Shown here: piece by piece, positions 17,005-25,318 of the stretch
Layout: every line of letters starts with the position of its first letter
Numbering within the stretch: the first letter of the stretch is position 1
Origin: Chryseobacterium piscicola
GTDB lineage: Bacteria > Bacteroidota > Bacteroidia > Flavobacteriales > Weeksellaceae
Reading direction: 5' to 3'
DNA length: 64,000 nucleotides
Assembly (NCBI RefSeq): GCF_900156685.1
Contig: NZ_FTOJ01000005.1
Span: forward strand, 1-64,000
The notes under the pieces: generated by a model
The model's database searches: none
Told to the model about the DNA's origin: nothing
Seen by the model: only the letters and a program-made list of their open reading frames with translations
Program-made: the position numbers and the translations under genes

Positions 17005-17910
17005 ATGAAAGTTACTTTTGAAAGAGTGATTCCTGATGAAAAGAGTTCTTTTCGTACAATTCACAATAACGCCCCAATTTCAGAATTCAAGTGGGAGTAT
17101 CATTATCATCCAGAAATAGAGCTTGTATGTGTTGTTTCTGGGAGCGGAACTCGCCATGTAGGTTATCACAAAAATAATTATACGAATGGAGATTTGGTGT
17201 TAATTGGCTCTAATATTCCACATTCCGGATTTGGTCTGAACTCTATTGATCCACATGAGGAAATCGTTTTGCAGTTCAAAGAAGATATTTTGCAGTTTCC
17301 TGAGCAAGAATATGAAGCCAGATCTATTAAAAGTCTATTAGAGCTTTCCAAATTCGGCATTCTTTATAGTACTGATACTAAAATGATGCTACTCCCTAAA
17401 TTGAGAAAAATGCTAGAATATGAGGGATATAAAAGATATTTGCTGCTTTTGGAAATCCTTTTTGAACTCTCAAAATGTGAAGAATATGAGCTGTTGAATC
17501 AGGAAATTATGCCCTACACCATTATTTCAAAAAACAAAACTAGGCTACAGAATATTTTCACCTACGTTGAGCATAATTACGACAAAGATATTAATATTGA
17601 AGATGTTGCAAAGTTGGCAAATCTTACTTTGCCAGCATTCTGCAATTTTTTTAAAAAAGCCACCCAGATTACCTTTACAGAATTTGTGAATCGTTTTAGA
17701 ATCAATAAAGCTTGTCTCTTAATGACTCAGGATAAAACGATTTCTGAGTGCAGCTACAGTTGTGGTTTTAATAACGTGACGTATTTCAACAGAATGTTTA
17801 AAAAATATACAGAAAAAACACCTTCAGAGTTTATTAAAAATTATTCACATAATAAACTGAATGTAGAATTGAAGGTGGAGACCAAAGCTAAAGCTGTATT
17901 TCTGGAATGA
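17005..17910 (+). CDS. AraC-family regulator with N-terminal cupin, probable regulator of the trehalose-type operon
   Basis: The protein has 301 residues. The N-terminal ~110 form a cupin sensor (FKWEYHYHPEIELVCVVSGSGTRHVG, GDLVLIGSNIPHSG). The C-terminal ~100 are a double helix-turn-helix of the AraC type (INIEDVAKLANLTLPAFCNF and ISECSYSCGFNNVTYFNRMFK, then TPSEFI). It is divergent from the MFS/trehalase/TonB-receptor operon, a typical place for the activator of a sugar operon. The inducer is unknown, and trehalose is a guess from context. Its own promoter is unusually clear. Confidence 0.92.
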   Translation: MKVTFERVIPDEKSSFRTIHNNAPISEFKWEYHYHPEIELVCVVSGSGTRHVGYHKNNYTNGDLVLIGSNIPHSGFGLNSIDPHEEIVLQFKEDILQFPEQEYEARSIKSLLELSKFGILYSTDTKMMLLPKLRKMLEYEGYKRYLLLLEILFELSKCEEYELLNQEIMPYTIISKNKTRLQNIFTYVEHNYDKDINIEDVAKLANLTLPAFCNFFKKATQITFTEFVNRFRINKACLLMTQDKTISECSYSCGFNNVTYFNRMFKKYTEKTPSEFIKNYSHNKLNVELKVETKAKAVFLE

Positions 17911-17911
17911 A

Positions 17912-17936
17912 AAAAGCCGTTCAAAAGAACAGCTTT
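17912..17936 (+). terminator. Terminator hairpin after the AraC gene
   Basis: AAAGC-GTTC pairs with GAAC-GCTTT around an AAAA loop with one mismatch, directly after the stop codon, and is followed by a pyrimidine-rich stretch. It may also serve the convergent redoxin gene. Confidence 0.55.
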
Positions 17937-17991
17937 CTCTATTATGATATTGCAAGCCATTAAAATACAACCTGCAGCCAGCTACTTACAA

Positions 17992-18549
17992 CTATTTCCA
18001 TTTAATATTGCAGCCCATGCTTGGTCTCTGGATTTCTTCCTGAGGCGCACCAATTAGTAAGTTTTCAAAAGCAATAATCAAATCTTCACCAGTCACTTCT
18101 TTATGATTTCCCGGTCTTGAATCGTCCATCTGACCTCTGTAAATAAGATCTAGTTTGTCATCAAAGAAAAAGAAATCCGGAGTACATGCTGCATCATAAG
18201 CTTTAGCAATTGCTTGGCTTTCGTCATATAAATAAGGAAAATCAAACTTTTTCTCGATTTGGAATTCGATCATTTTTTCAGGAGAATCTGCAGGGTATTT
18301 CTCCGTATTATTTGAATTAATTGCGATAAATTCAATTCCTGCTTCATTATAATCTTCGTATAATTCTGTTAGCTTATCAATAACATGAAGCACAAACGGG
18401 CAATGATTGCACATAAAGATAACCAATGTACCTTTTTCGCCTTTCAAATCATCTAAAGATTGAATTTCGTTACCCGTAGAAGGGTTTGGAAGCTCAAAAA
18501 ACGGCGCTTTTGTACCAAGTGCCAACATATTTGAGGGAGTATTTGACAT
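17992..18549 (-). CDS. Thioredoxin-fold redoxin (AhpC/TSA-like)
   Basis: The protein has 185 residues and no signal peptide. Its thioredoxin fold carries the active site VIFMCNHCPFV (CxxC, about residues 46-49), preceded by GTKAPFFELPN and followed by EFIAINSNNTEKYPADS and DAACTPDFFFFDD, whose TP matches the cis-Pro loop. It belongs to the thioredoxin/AhpC-TSA group that reduces peroxides or disulfides. The C-terminal segment RPSMGCNIKWK adds another Cys that could act as a resolving residue. It lies 50 bases before miaA on the same strand and could be co-transcribed as the second gene. Confidence 0.88.
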   Translation of the reverse strand: MSNTPSNMLALGTKAPFFELPNPSTGNEIQSLDDLKGEKGTLVIFMCNHCPFVLHVIDKLTELYEDYNEAGIEFIAINSNNTEKYPADSPEKMIEFQIEKKFDFPYLYDESQAIAKAYDAACTPDFFFFDDKLDLIYRGQMDDSRPGNHKEVTGEDLIIAFENLLIGAPQEEIQRPSMGCNIKWK

Positions 18550-18599
18550 AATTTTTATTTTTTAAATGTAAACATCAACAACCAAAAAGTCGCTTGAAT

Positions 18600-19535
18600 T
18601 TATTTTTTGTTATTAAAGTATTGAGAAAGCAAAGATAAGGATTCCTCTAATGGATTTTCGAAATTTACCCAATGAATATTTTCTTCTTTTCTGTACCAGG
18701 TCAATTGTCGTTTCGCAAATCTTCTTGAGTTTTTTTTGATTTCAGAAATTGCAAAATCCAAATCCCATTCTCCGTCAAAATATTTAAAGAGCTCCGAATA
18801 ACCAACCGTATTCAATGAAGCTAAATTTCTTCCTTCCTGAGATTTTCTTAAATCATCAAGATCTTTAGCCTCATCCAGCAAGCCGTTTTCTATCATTTTA
18901 TCAACACGCAGATTGATTCTTTCGTAAATTGTTTCCCGAGGAGCTTCAATGCCAATTCTTATCGTTTTGAAATTTCTTGGATTTTTTGGATCTGCGATAT
19001 TTTCAGAATATTTTTTTCCGGTTTGCCAAATCACATCAATGGCTCGCAACAACCTTCTCTGATTGTGAATATCTACATTTTCATAATATTCAGGGTCTAC
19101 ATCTTTCAGCATTTCCTGAAGTTTTTCTATTCCTTCAGTTTTCCAGATGGTTTCCAGTTTTTCCTGATTTTCTTCGTTGGCTTCAGGTAAATCATGTAAG
19201 CCTTCAATCACTGCTTTTTCATACATCATGCTTCCGCCAACCATAATGATAATGTCGAATTTTTCGAAAAGTTGGCCCAATAATTCTAAAGAATCATGCT
19301 CAAACTGACCGATAGAATAATAATCTTTCACAGAAAGCTGACCGATAAAATGATGCTTTGCCTGCGAAAGCTCATCTTCCGAAGGTGCGGCAGTTCCAAT
19401 TTTCATTTCGCTGAAAAACTGTCGGGAATCACAGGAAATAATTTCTGTATTAAATTGGCGCGCTAAATCAATGGCGAGTTTTGTTTTTCCAATACCGGTA
19501 GTTCCCACTACAGAAATCAATGTTTTATTTTTCAC
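18600..19535 (-). CDS. miaA: tRNA dimethylallyltransferase
   Basis: MiaA transfers a dimethylallyl group to N6 of A37 in tRNAs that read UNN codons. The protein has 311 residues, the usual length. Motifs: P-loop VVGTTGIGKTKLAIDLA at ~9-25, the substrate Asp in IISCDSRQFF, TAAPSEDELSQAKHHFI, VGGSMMYEKAVIEGL, and the C-terminal LNTVGYSELFKYFDGEW with KNSRRFAKRQLTWYRK. Cytoplasmic. The redoxin gene follows it on the same strand. Confidence 0.97.
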   Translation of the reverse strand: MKNKTLISVVGTTGIGKTKLAIDLARQFNTEIISCDSRQFFSEMKIGTAAPSEDELSQAKHHFIGQLSVKDYYSIGQFEHDSLELLGQLFEKFDIIIMVGGSMMYEKAVIEGLHDLPEANEENQEKLETIWKTEGIEKLQEMLKDVDPEYYENVDIHNQRRLLRAIDVIWQTGKKYSENIADPKNPRNFKTIRIGIEAPRETIYERINLRVDKMIENGLLDEAKDLDDLRKSQEGRNLASLNTVGYSELFKYFDGEWDLDFAISEIKKNSRRFAKRQLTWYRKEENIHWVNFENPLEESLSLLSQYFNNKK

Positions 19536-19780
19536 TTGGCTAATTTACGAAATTGCACCTATTTGTACTTTATTTTAAATAGAATCACAGAGATTCAAAA
19601 TACTTGAAAATATGTAAATATCTAAAAATTCATTTTTAATTTTTGTATTTCTAAAATAAGTGAAACGGCATTGTTTAAATTATTTCCGCTTCTTTAGAAT
19701 AATTCTTTGTCTATCTATGAGTTTTTTTTATCGCAAAAAAACAAAGGTGTTCTAATGAAAATGCTTTTATGAAAATATGC

Positions 19781-19817
19781 TAAGGCGTTTCATTTAACAA
19801 AGAAATACAATTATTCT
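19781..19817 (-). repeat. Fragment of the dispersed intergenic element (family B)
   Basis: AACAAAGAAATACAATTATTCT at 19796-19817 matches 37911-37932 at 21 of 22 positions, and both are preceded by an AAGGCGTxxA word. Confidence 0.55.
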
Positions 19818-19951
19818 GATCATCAAATACTTGTAGTAAGCGGTAAAATATTTAATTGATTTATTGACTTATCCCTATTGAAAATAAATATTTCTATTTG
19901 ATATTCAGTGAATTATCTATTTGAATTGCTCTTTGAAATTGATTTCGCCAT

Positions 19952-20038
19952 TGCAGGGCTTTCATTCTGCATCGAAACTTATTCATTGGGCTTCACCCAA
20001 TGCTATTGATATAGTGGCTTCACCGCTTTTCCACTATA
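19952..20038. repeat. Multi-hairpin intergenic element
   Basis: Three stems in a row: TGCAG/CTGCA (from 19952), CATTGGG-cttca-CCCAATG (19984-20002) and TATAGTGG/CCACTATA (20010-20038). The words GGGCTTCACCC...ATTGATATAGTGG resemble structured repeats I know from flavobacterial genomes. There is no T run, so termination is unlikely. The rest of the 655-base gap 19536-20190 is AT-rich and shows only the family-B fragment and the yicC promoter core. Confidence 0.55.
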
Positions 20039-20165
20039 AATGTTTCATTATTTGCAATATTGTTTAAGGGGATAAATCAACTGATTTAATATAAAGTTTT
20101 TGAATTTCATGCTACATAATTATAGCAAAAAGTTAATTGCTAACAGCTACTTACACTTAAATGTT

Positions 20166-20173
20166 TATCTTTG
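20166..20173 (+). promoter_or_regulatory. Bacteroidota -7 promoter element (TATCTTTG)
   Basis: A perfect TAnnTTTG core, 17 bases before the yicC ATG. No -33 box was found at consensus spacing. Confidence 0.55.
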
Positions 20174-20190
20174 TAAAACAATAAAAAACT

Positions 20191-21048
20191 ATGATTTTAT
20201 CAATGACCGGCTTCGGTAGAGCCGAAGGTGTTTTTGAAGGAAAAAAAATTTCAATAGATATTAAATCACTGAACAGTAAGAGCTTTGATTTGAATATTAA
20301 AATTCCTTTGCGTTACAAAGAAAAAGAATTTGAAGTAAGAAAAATTCTTAACGATAGAATCATCCGTGGAAAGGTAGATTGCTACATTAATATTGAGAAT
20401 CTTGAAGAAACGAATGATGTAAAAATCAACAGAAGTTTAATTGATTCTTACATGAATGAACTTAAAAATATCGCTTCAGATGGGCCCGATTTTGAATACC
20501 TTAAAATGGCGGTAAGACTTCCGGATGCCATCACTTCTAGACCAGACGAATTGGGTGAAGGAGAGTGGGAAGCTTTAGCTAAAATAGTTAATACTGCAGT
20601 TGACAAATTCCAAGAGTTCAGAAAAACTGAAGGAAAAATCCTTCACGAAGAACTAGAGAAAAACATCAAGAATATCGATAAATCTTTAGCAGAAGTTGTT
20701 CCTTACGAGCAAGTGAGAATTGATACTGTGAAAGAACGTTATCTAAAAACTTTAAAGGAATTTGAAAACGTTGACGAAACAAGATTCTACCAAGAAATGG
20801 CTTATTATACTGAAAAATTAGACATTCAGGAAGAAAAAGTAAGGCTTTCTCAGCATTTGAAATACTATTCTGAAGTGATGGAAAACGAAGATTTTAATGG
20901 TAAAAAACTTGGTTTTATTTCACAGGAAATAGGTAGAGAAATTAATACTCTAGGATCAAAAGCCAATCATGCAGAAATTCAAAAATTAGTCGTGATGATG
21001 AAAGATGATTTAGAAAAAATTAAAGAGCAAACGTTAAACGTATTATAA
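20191..21048 (+). CDS. yicC: YicC/YloC-family endoribonuclease
   Basis: The protein has 285 residues. The start MILSMTGFGRAEG is the family signature, followed by IDIKSLNSKSFDLNIKIP. The C-terminal DUF1732 part contains EEKVRLSQHLKYYSE, KKLGFISQEIGREINTLGSKA and DLEKIKEQTLNVL. YicC of E. coli is reported to be an endoribonuclease acting on small RNAs. The gene lies 100 bases before gmk, the common yicC-gmk pairing. A TATCTTTG core precedes it. Confidence 0.93.
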   Translation: MILSMTGFGRAEGVFEGKKISIDIKSLNSKSFDLNIKIPLRYKEKEFEVRKILNDRIIRGKVDCYINIENLEETNDVKINRSLIDSYMNELKNIASDGPDFEYLKMAVRLPDAITSRPDELGEGEWEALAKIVNTAVDKFQEFRKTEGKILHEELEKNIKNIDKSLAEVVPYEQVRIDTVKERYLKTLKEFENVDETRFYQEMAYYTEKLDIQEEKVRLSQHLKYYSEVMENEDFNGKKLGFISQEIGREINTLGSKANHAEIQKLVVMMKDDLEKIKEQTLNVL

Positions 21049-21050
21049 TC

Positions 21051-21148
21051 TAGTTGATGGTTTTTGGTTTTTAGTTTTTGGATGAAAAATATTATTTTAT
21101 AGAGTTTCTTCAAAAGCTAAATACTAAAAACTAAACACCAACAACCAA
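21051..21148 (+). repeat. Imperfect inverted repeat between yicC and gmk
   Basis: GTTGATGGTTTTTGGTTTTT just after the yicC stop is nearly complementary to AAAAACTAAACACCAACAAC just before the gmk ATG (about 20 of 23 positions). A transcript across this spacer could fold so as to sequester the gmk start. Confidence 0.5.
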
Positions 21149-21721
21149 ATGAAAAAAGTTATCATATTTTCGGCACCGTCGGGAAGCGGGAAGACAACAT
21201 TGGTAAAACATTCTCTGGAAGTCATTCCGGAGTTAGAATTTTCAATTTCATGCACCACAAGACAGCCGAGAGGAAATGAAAGTCATGCAATTGATTATCA
21301 CTTTATTTCGCCCGACGAATTCAGACAGAAAATTTCTGAAGATGCTTTTGTGGAATTTGAAGAAGTGTATACCGATAAATATTACGGAACTTTAAAATCT
21401 GAAGTAGAAAAGATCTGGAATAAAGGAAAAGTTGTTATTTTTGATGTAGACGTAAAAGGCGGAATTTCATTAAAAAAATATTTTGGAGAAAAAGCATTAT
21501 CCATCTTTATAGAACCACCTTCTATTGCCGAATTGGAACGAAGATTGATTTCCAGAAACACCGATGATGCCGAAACCATCAAAACCCGCGTAGAAAAAGC
21601 CGAAGAAGAGCTTACCTACGCCATAGAATTTGACGAAATCGTTGTTAACGACGATTTGAGTGAAGCAAAAATAAAAATAGAAAGTTTAATAAAAAGTTTT
21701 ATAGGAGAAGCTAGAGTTTAG
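21149..21721 (+). CDS. gmk: Guanylate kinase
   Basis: Converts GMP and ATP to GDP and ADP in the cytoplasm. The protein has 190 residues. The P-loop FSAPSGSGKTTLVKH is at ~7-21, followed by the GMP-binding block CTTRQPRGNE with HAIDYHFIS, then EVYTDKYYGT, VIFDVDVKGG and the lid region RLISRNTDDAETIKTRVEKA. The end (VNDDLSEAKIKIESLI) is usual. It belongs to a plus-strand series yicC-gmk-nadA with gaps of 78-100 bases. Confidence 0.97.
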   Translation: MKKVIIFSAPSGSGKTTLVKHSLEVIPELEFSISCTTRQPRGNESHAIDYHFISPDEFRQKISEDAFVEFEEVYTDKYYGTLKSEVEKIWNKGKVVIFDVDVKGGISLKKYFGEKALSIFIEPPSIAELERRLISRNTDDAETIKTRVEKAEEELTYAIEFDEIVVNDDLSEAKIKIESLIKSFIGEARV

Positions 21722-21798
21722 AAGCTAGTAAAAAACAACTGTCACTTGGTATTACTTGCTAACATCTAACATCTATAAAAATAAAAACACAGCTCAAC

Positions 21799-22818
21799 AT
21801 GAGTACCGAAACATTAGAAAAAGCTAAATCTGCCATTCCTGTAAGAGGATTTTTAGATATTAAAGACCTCATTATTCCTGAAGGGGAAGAGCTAGTAAAG
21901 GCAATTTTAAAATTAAAAGAAGAAAAAAATGCAGTTATCTTGGCCCACTATTATCAACCGGGCGAAATTCAGGATATTGCTGATTTTCTGGGAGATTCTC
22001 TTCAACTGGCAAGACAGGCAAAAGATACTGATGCCGATATGATTGTGTTCTGCGGAGTGCATTTCATGGCTGAAGCTGCAAAAATTCTAAACCCAACCAA
22101 AAAAGTTGTCCTACCTGATACAATGGCAGGATGTTCTTTGGCAGATGGTTGTTCTGGTGAAGGTTTGAGAAAAATGCGTGAGCAACATCCCAATGCTTTG
22201 GTTGCAACATACATCAACTGTAACGCTGAAACAAAAGCAGAAAGCGACATCATCGTAACCAGTTCAAATGCTGAAACTGTGATTGAAGCTTTACCCACTG
22301 ACCGACCGATTATTTTTGCTCCGGATAAAAATTTAGGAAGATATTTATCTAAAAAAACCGGACGTGATATGATTCTTTGGGATGGAAGTTGTATCGTTCA
22401 TGAAGCTTTCTCAATGGAAAGAATTGCACAACAATTAGCCGAAAATCCTGATGCTAAATTGATTGCACACCCGGAAAGTGAAGAATCAGTTTTGAAATTA
22501 GCTCATTTTATAGGTTCCACTTCTGCTTTGTTGAATTTTGTAGAAAAAGACGACTGTCAGAAATTTATCATCGCAACTGAAGAAGGAATTCTTCACGAAA
22601 TGAGAAAACGTGCACCTCACAAGGAACTGATTCCTGCTTTGGTTTTTGACGAAAGCTGTAACTGTTCAGAATGTTTTTACATGAAGAGAAACACAATGGA
22701 AAAACTGTATTTGTGCATGAAATATGAACTTCCAGAAATTATAATTGAAGAGGAGCTTAGACTGAGAGCATTGAAGCCCATTGAGGCAATGCTTGATCTT
22801 TCGAAAAGCATCAAATAA
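21799..22818 (+). CDS. nadA: Quinolinate synthase
   Basis: NadA condenses iminoaspartate with dihydroxyacetone phosphate to quinolinate for NAD synthesis and needs a [4Fe-4S] cluster. The protein has 339 residues. Typical motifs are AVILAHYYQPGEIQDIADFLGDS, GVHFMAEAAKIL, DTMAGCSLADGC, TYINCNAETKAESDIIVTSSNA, FAPDKNLGRYLSKKTG and HPESEESVLKLA. Candidate cluster cysteines are those of AGCS, INCN and the C-terminal block CNCSECFYMK. nadB and nadC are not in the window. A terminator follows. Confidence 0.96.
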   Translation: MSTETLEKAKSAIPVRGFLDIKDLIIPEGEELVKAILKLKEEKNAVILAHYYQPGEIQDIADFLGDSLQLARQAKDTDADMIVFCGVHFMAEAAKILNPTKKVVLPDTMAGCSLADGCSGEGLRKMREQHPNALVATYINCNAETKAESDIIVTSSNAETVIEALPTDRPIIFAPDKNLGRYLSKKTGRDMILWDGSCIVHEAFSMERIAQQLAENPDAKLIAHPESEESVLKLAHFIGSTSALLNFVEKDDCQKFIIATEEGILHEMRKRAPHKELIPALVFDESCNCSECFYMKRNTMEKLYLCMKYELPEIIIEEELRLRALKPIEAMLDLSKSIK

Positions 22819-22822
22819 ATTT

Positions 22823-22850
22823 AAAAGCGGGTTTTTTACTCGCTTTTTTA
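22823..22850 (+). terminator. Rho-independent terminator after nadA
   Basis: AAAAGCGGGT pairs with ACTCGCTTTT (one G-T wobble) around a TTTTT loop and is followed by more T's, five bases after the stop. Confidence 0.85.
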
Positions 22851-22951
22851 AATATTTATTGCCAAGAGCAGGAATTTTGCTCAAAAGAAAAAACATTTTC
22901 GTATTCATGTCAGATGAAATTTATAGCTATCCTCATTTTAAATAAAAAACT

Positions 22952-23335
22952 ATGAGCAAAATATTTTTAGAAGACGTCAAAATCTACGCTTACCACGGCG
23001 TTCTTCCAGAAGAAAACATCATCGGAACGTATTATATTTTAAACGCAGAAATTCATACAGATCTTTGGGATGCTGCAGCTTCTGATGATTTGAATGATAC
23101 CATCAGCTACGCAGATATCAATGAAATCATTCATGACGAGATGAAGATCAAATCTCAATTGCTTGAGCATGTTGCTGGAAGAATTATTACTAAAATTAAT
23201 GAGAAATTCAATCAGATTTCTTATATTAAATTAAGAATTACCAAAACAAGTCCGCCAATGAAAGGGGAAATGAAAGGCGCAAGCATTGAGCTTGAAAAAA
23301 GTTTTTTGTTGGGGAATTCTGATGAGAAATTTTAA
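22952..23335 (+). CDS. folB: Dihydroneopterin aldolase
   Basis: FolB cleaves 7,8-dihydroneopterin to the hydroxymethyl-pterin in folate synthesis. The protein has 127 residues, the normal size. It begins with IFLEDVKIYAYHGVLPEENIIG, the family signature with the pterin-binding region. DLNDTISYADINEIIHDEM, LLEHVAGRIITKI and the KTSPPMKGEMKGASIELE end are typical; the Glu of LLEHVA and the Lys of ITKTSPP are the expected functional residues. The DUF4403 gene follows 15 bases later and may be co-transcribed. Confidence 0.95.
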   Translation: MSKIFLEDVKIYAYHGVLPEENIIGTYYILNAEIHTDLWDAAASDDLNDTISYADINEIIHDEMKIKSQLLEHVAGRIITKINEKFNQISYIKLRITKTSPPMKGEMKGASIELEKSFLLGNSDEKF

Positions 23336-23350
23336 TTTAGAACTAAAAAA

Positions 23351-24706
23351 TTGAAACACCTATTTTCTATAGTTTTTGCGTTGATTTTCGGCTTTGCATT
23401 CAGTCAAACGCCGCAAATGTATAATTTTCCTAAAGTAAAATCTAGCATTACAATGCCGGTAAGAATTCCGCTGGCTGAGGTCAGTAAGATGATTAATTCT
23501 TCGGTGAAAGATTTAATTTTTGAAGATAATTCAAATTCAGACAACAATAATGACCAGTTTCAAGTTAAAGTTTGGAAAACAAAACCAATTCGTTTGGTAG
23601 GAGACGCCAAAAAAAATATTTTTATTGAGGTTCCGCTTAAAATTTGGGCTAAGAAAGGAATTGGAACACTTGGTGTTTATACATATCAAGAAACTACATT
23701 TGAAACGGTAATGTATTTCGTGACCTCAATAGACTTTAAAAATAATTGGACAGTAGCTACCAAAACCAATTCTAATGGATTCAAATGGGTAGTAAAGCCT
23801 GTATTGGATTTTGGCAGAATTAAAATTCCTATTACCGGTCTTGTGGAAAAAAGCTTGAAAGAACAGCAAGCGGAATTCTGCAAAACCATCGACGTGCAAA
23901 TGGTGGCGCAGCTCAATTTTCAGCAATACGCAATTTTGGCGTGGAATTCTTTTTCGCAACCCTTTAAAATTTCGGATGAGTATAGCACTTGGTTGAAAGT
24001 GACTCCAACCAATGTAAATATAGCTCCTTTACGGTTTTATGGCGACGCTATTGATACCACAATAGGAATTGATATTTTCTCGGAAACTTTCACAGGGGTA
24101 AAACCTGAGGCTTCACAACCTATAAAAACGGCGATGAATTTTAGCTATGTACCTTTGCTTAATGAAGGTTTTCTTCTTCAGACTACGGCTAATATCCCTT
24201 TTTCTGAAGCTACAGAAATTGCACGAAAAACGTTTCTGAATAAAGAATTTGATGTGAGAGATTCTAAAGTAAAAATTACGGATGTAAAAGTTTATAAAGA
24301 CGGAGGAAATGTAATAATAGAAACAGAAACCGACGGTTATGTGAAAGGAAAGTCTTTGATCTCTGGGATTCCGGTTTATGACAAAACAAAGAATAAAATA
24401 GTGCTTTCCCAGACGAAATTTAAATTGAAAACAGCCAATATTATTCAAAAAACAGCTTCGCTCATGTTTCAAGGAAAAATTGTAAAAATGATTGAGGAAG
24501 AATATGGAATTCCAACTCAAGATTTGGAAGTTTCTTCGCAAAAAAGTATTGAAGAAGCTTTTAATAAAGAATATTATAAAGGTTTGAAAATGCAGGGGAG
24601 GGTTTTTCATCTTGCACCATCTCAAATTATAGTCAATGATTATGGTATTACAGCTGTAATTGATATTCAAGCTGGTTTACGATTAATGCTCAATAGTTTT
24701 CTTTAA
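23351..24706 (+). CDS. DUF4403 family secreted protein
   Basis: The protein has 451 residues and starts at TTG (no nearer in-frame ATG), followed at once by a signal peptide, MKHLFSIVFALIFGFAFSQ, so it is exported. The rest is long beta-rich repeats, for example VKVWKTKPIRLVGDAKKNIFIEVPLKIW and FGRIKIPITGLVEKSLKEQQ, with the second half repeating the pattern (QASLM..GKIVKMIEEEYGI). Two-lobed DUF4403 proteins are thought to resemble lipid-binding TULIP/BPI folds, but no function is established. It follows folB by 15 bases and ends near tRNA-Cys. Confidence 0.85.
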   Translation: MKHLFSIVFALIFGFAFSQTPQMYNFPKVKSSITMPVRIPLAEVSKMINSSVKDLIFEDNSNSDNNNDQFQVKVWKTKPIRLVGDAKKNIFIEVPLKIWAKKGIGTLGVYTYQETTFETVMYFVTSIDFKNNWTVATKTNSNGFKWVVKPVLDFGRIKIPITGLVEKSLKEQQAEFCKTIDVQMVAQLNFQQYAILAWNSFSQPFKISDEYSTWLKVTPTNVNIAPLRFYGDAIDTTIGIDIFSETFTGVKPEASQPIKTAMNFSYVPLLNEGFLLQTTANIPFSEATEIARKTFLNKEFDVRDSKVKITDVKVYKDGGNVIIETETDGYVKGKSLISGIPVYDKTKNKIVLSQTKFKLKTANIIQKTASLMFQGKIVKMIEEEYGIPTQDLEVSSQKSIEEAFNKEYYKGLKMQGRVFHLAPSQIIVNDYGITAVIDIQAGLRLMLNSFL

Positions 24707-24774
24707 AAATTTATTTCGTAAATCTCTGTAAATCTTCATTCTTAGAATTTTTTGTGCAAATATTCGCTAAGAAA

Positions 24775-24807
24775 TTTGTTTTTAGAGTAAAAAAAATGAT
24801 ATATTTG
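24775..24807 (+). promoter_or_regulatory. Full Bacteroidota promoter of tRNA-Cys
   Basis: TTTG at 24775-24778, a 21-base spacer, then TATATTTG at 24800-24807, ending 15 bases before the mature tRNA. It matches the -33/-7 consensus. Confidence 0.8.
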
Positions 24808-24822
24808 CACACCTTAAAAAAC

Positions 24823-24893
24823 GGTGCTTTGGCCGAGCGGTTAGGCAGTGGTCTGCAACACCATCTACAGCGGTTCGAATCCGCTAGGCACCT
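24823..24893 (+). tRNA. tRNA-Cys (anticodon GCA)
   Basis: The 71-base sequence folds as a cloverleaf: acceptor GGTGCTT with AGGCACC, D arm GCC...GGC, anticodon stem GTGGT/ACCAT with loop CTGCAAC (anticodon GCA), and T arm AGCGG-TTCGAAT-CCGCT, with discriminator T. CCA is not encoded. It lies alone downstream of the DUF4403 gene, with its own promoter and terminator. Confidence 0.97.
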
Positions 24894-24900
24894 CAATTTT

Positions 24901-24938
24901 AACCCCTAATTCATTTCGTGTTTTAGGGTTTTTTTTTG
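24901..24938 (+). terminator. Rho-independent terminator after tRNA-Cys
   Basis: AACCCCTAA pairs with TTAGGGTT (one bulged C) around a 14-base loop and is followed by a run of about nine T's. Confidence 0.75.
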
Positions 24939-25006
24939 TCCTTAATATAATTTTTTTTTCACATTTTTATTTTATAAATTTTGATTCATCTTAATTTAAA
25001 TTCTAA

Positions 25007-25135
25007 ATGTTTGATAAAGAAGAGATAGTCTCGTTGACAATTTTGGTTGAACTTGAAGAAGCTTTAAATAAATATAATGGAGACCAAGAATATTTTATAG
25101 GATTAAGTAAATCAGCCTTCAAAATAATGTTATAA
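25007..25135 (+). CDS. Possible small protein of 42 residues
   Basis: An ATG-to-TAA ORF begins MFDKEEIVSLTILVELEEAL and continues NKYNGDQEYFIGLSK. The peptide is acidic with a plausible amphipathic helix and native-like codon use. It has no obvious promoter or ribosome-binding site and could be chance or a remnant. The rest of the gap 24939-25318 is AT-rich, with only a small CCACA-T-TGTGG stem near 25241. Confidence 0.3.
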   Translation: MFDKEEIVSLTILVELEEALNKYNGDQEYFIGLSKSAFKIML

Positions 25136-25318
25136 GAGCATCTTTTTTAAGCCTCCTGAAACCAAAAATATTAGAATAAGAGATTGCTTTACATAAATCC
25201 AAATTAAATTCTTGAATATAAGCTAATATATAAGTTTAAGTACCACATTGTGGGAAAATTGAAGTTTTGGGCATTCTTTTTGATTTTCTGTTTTTACCAA
25301 ATCACAAAATAATATAAT

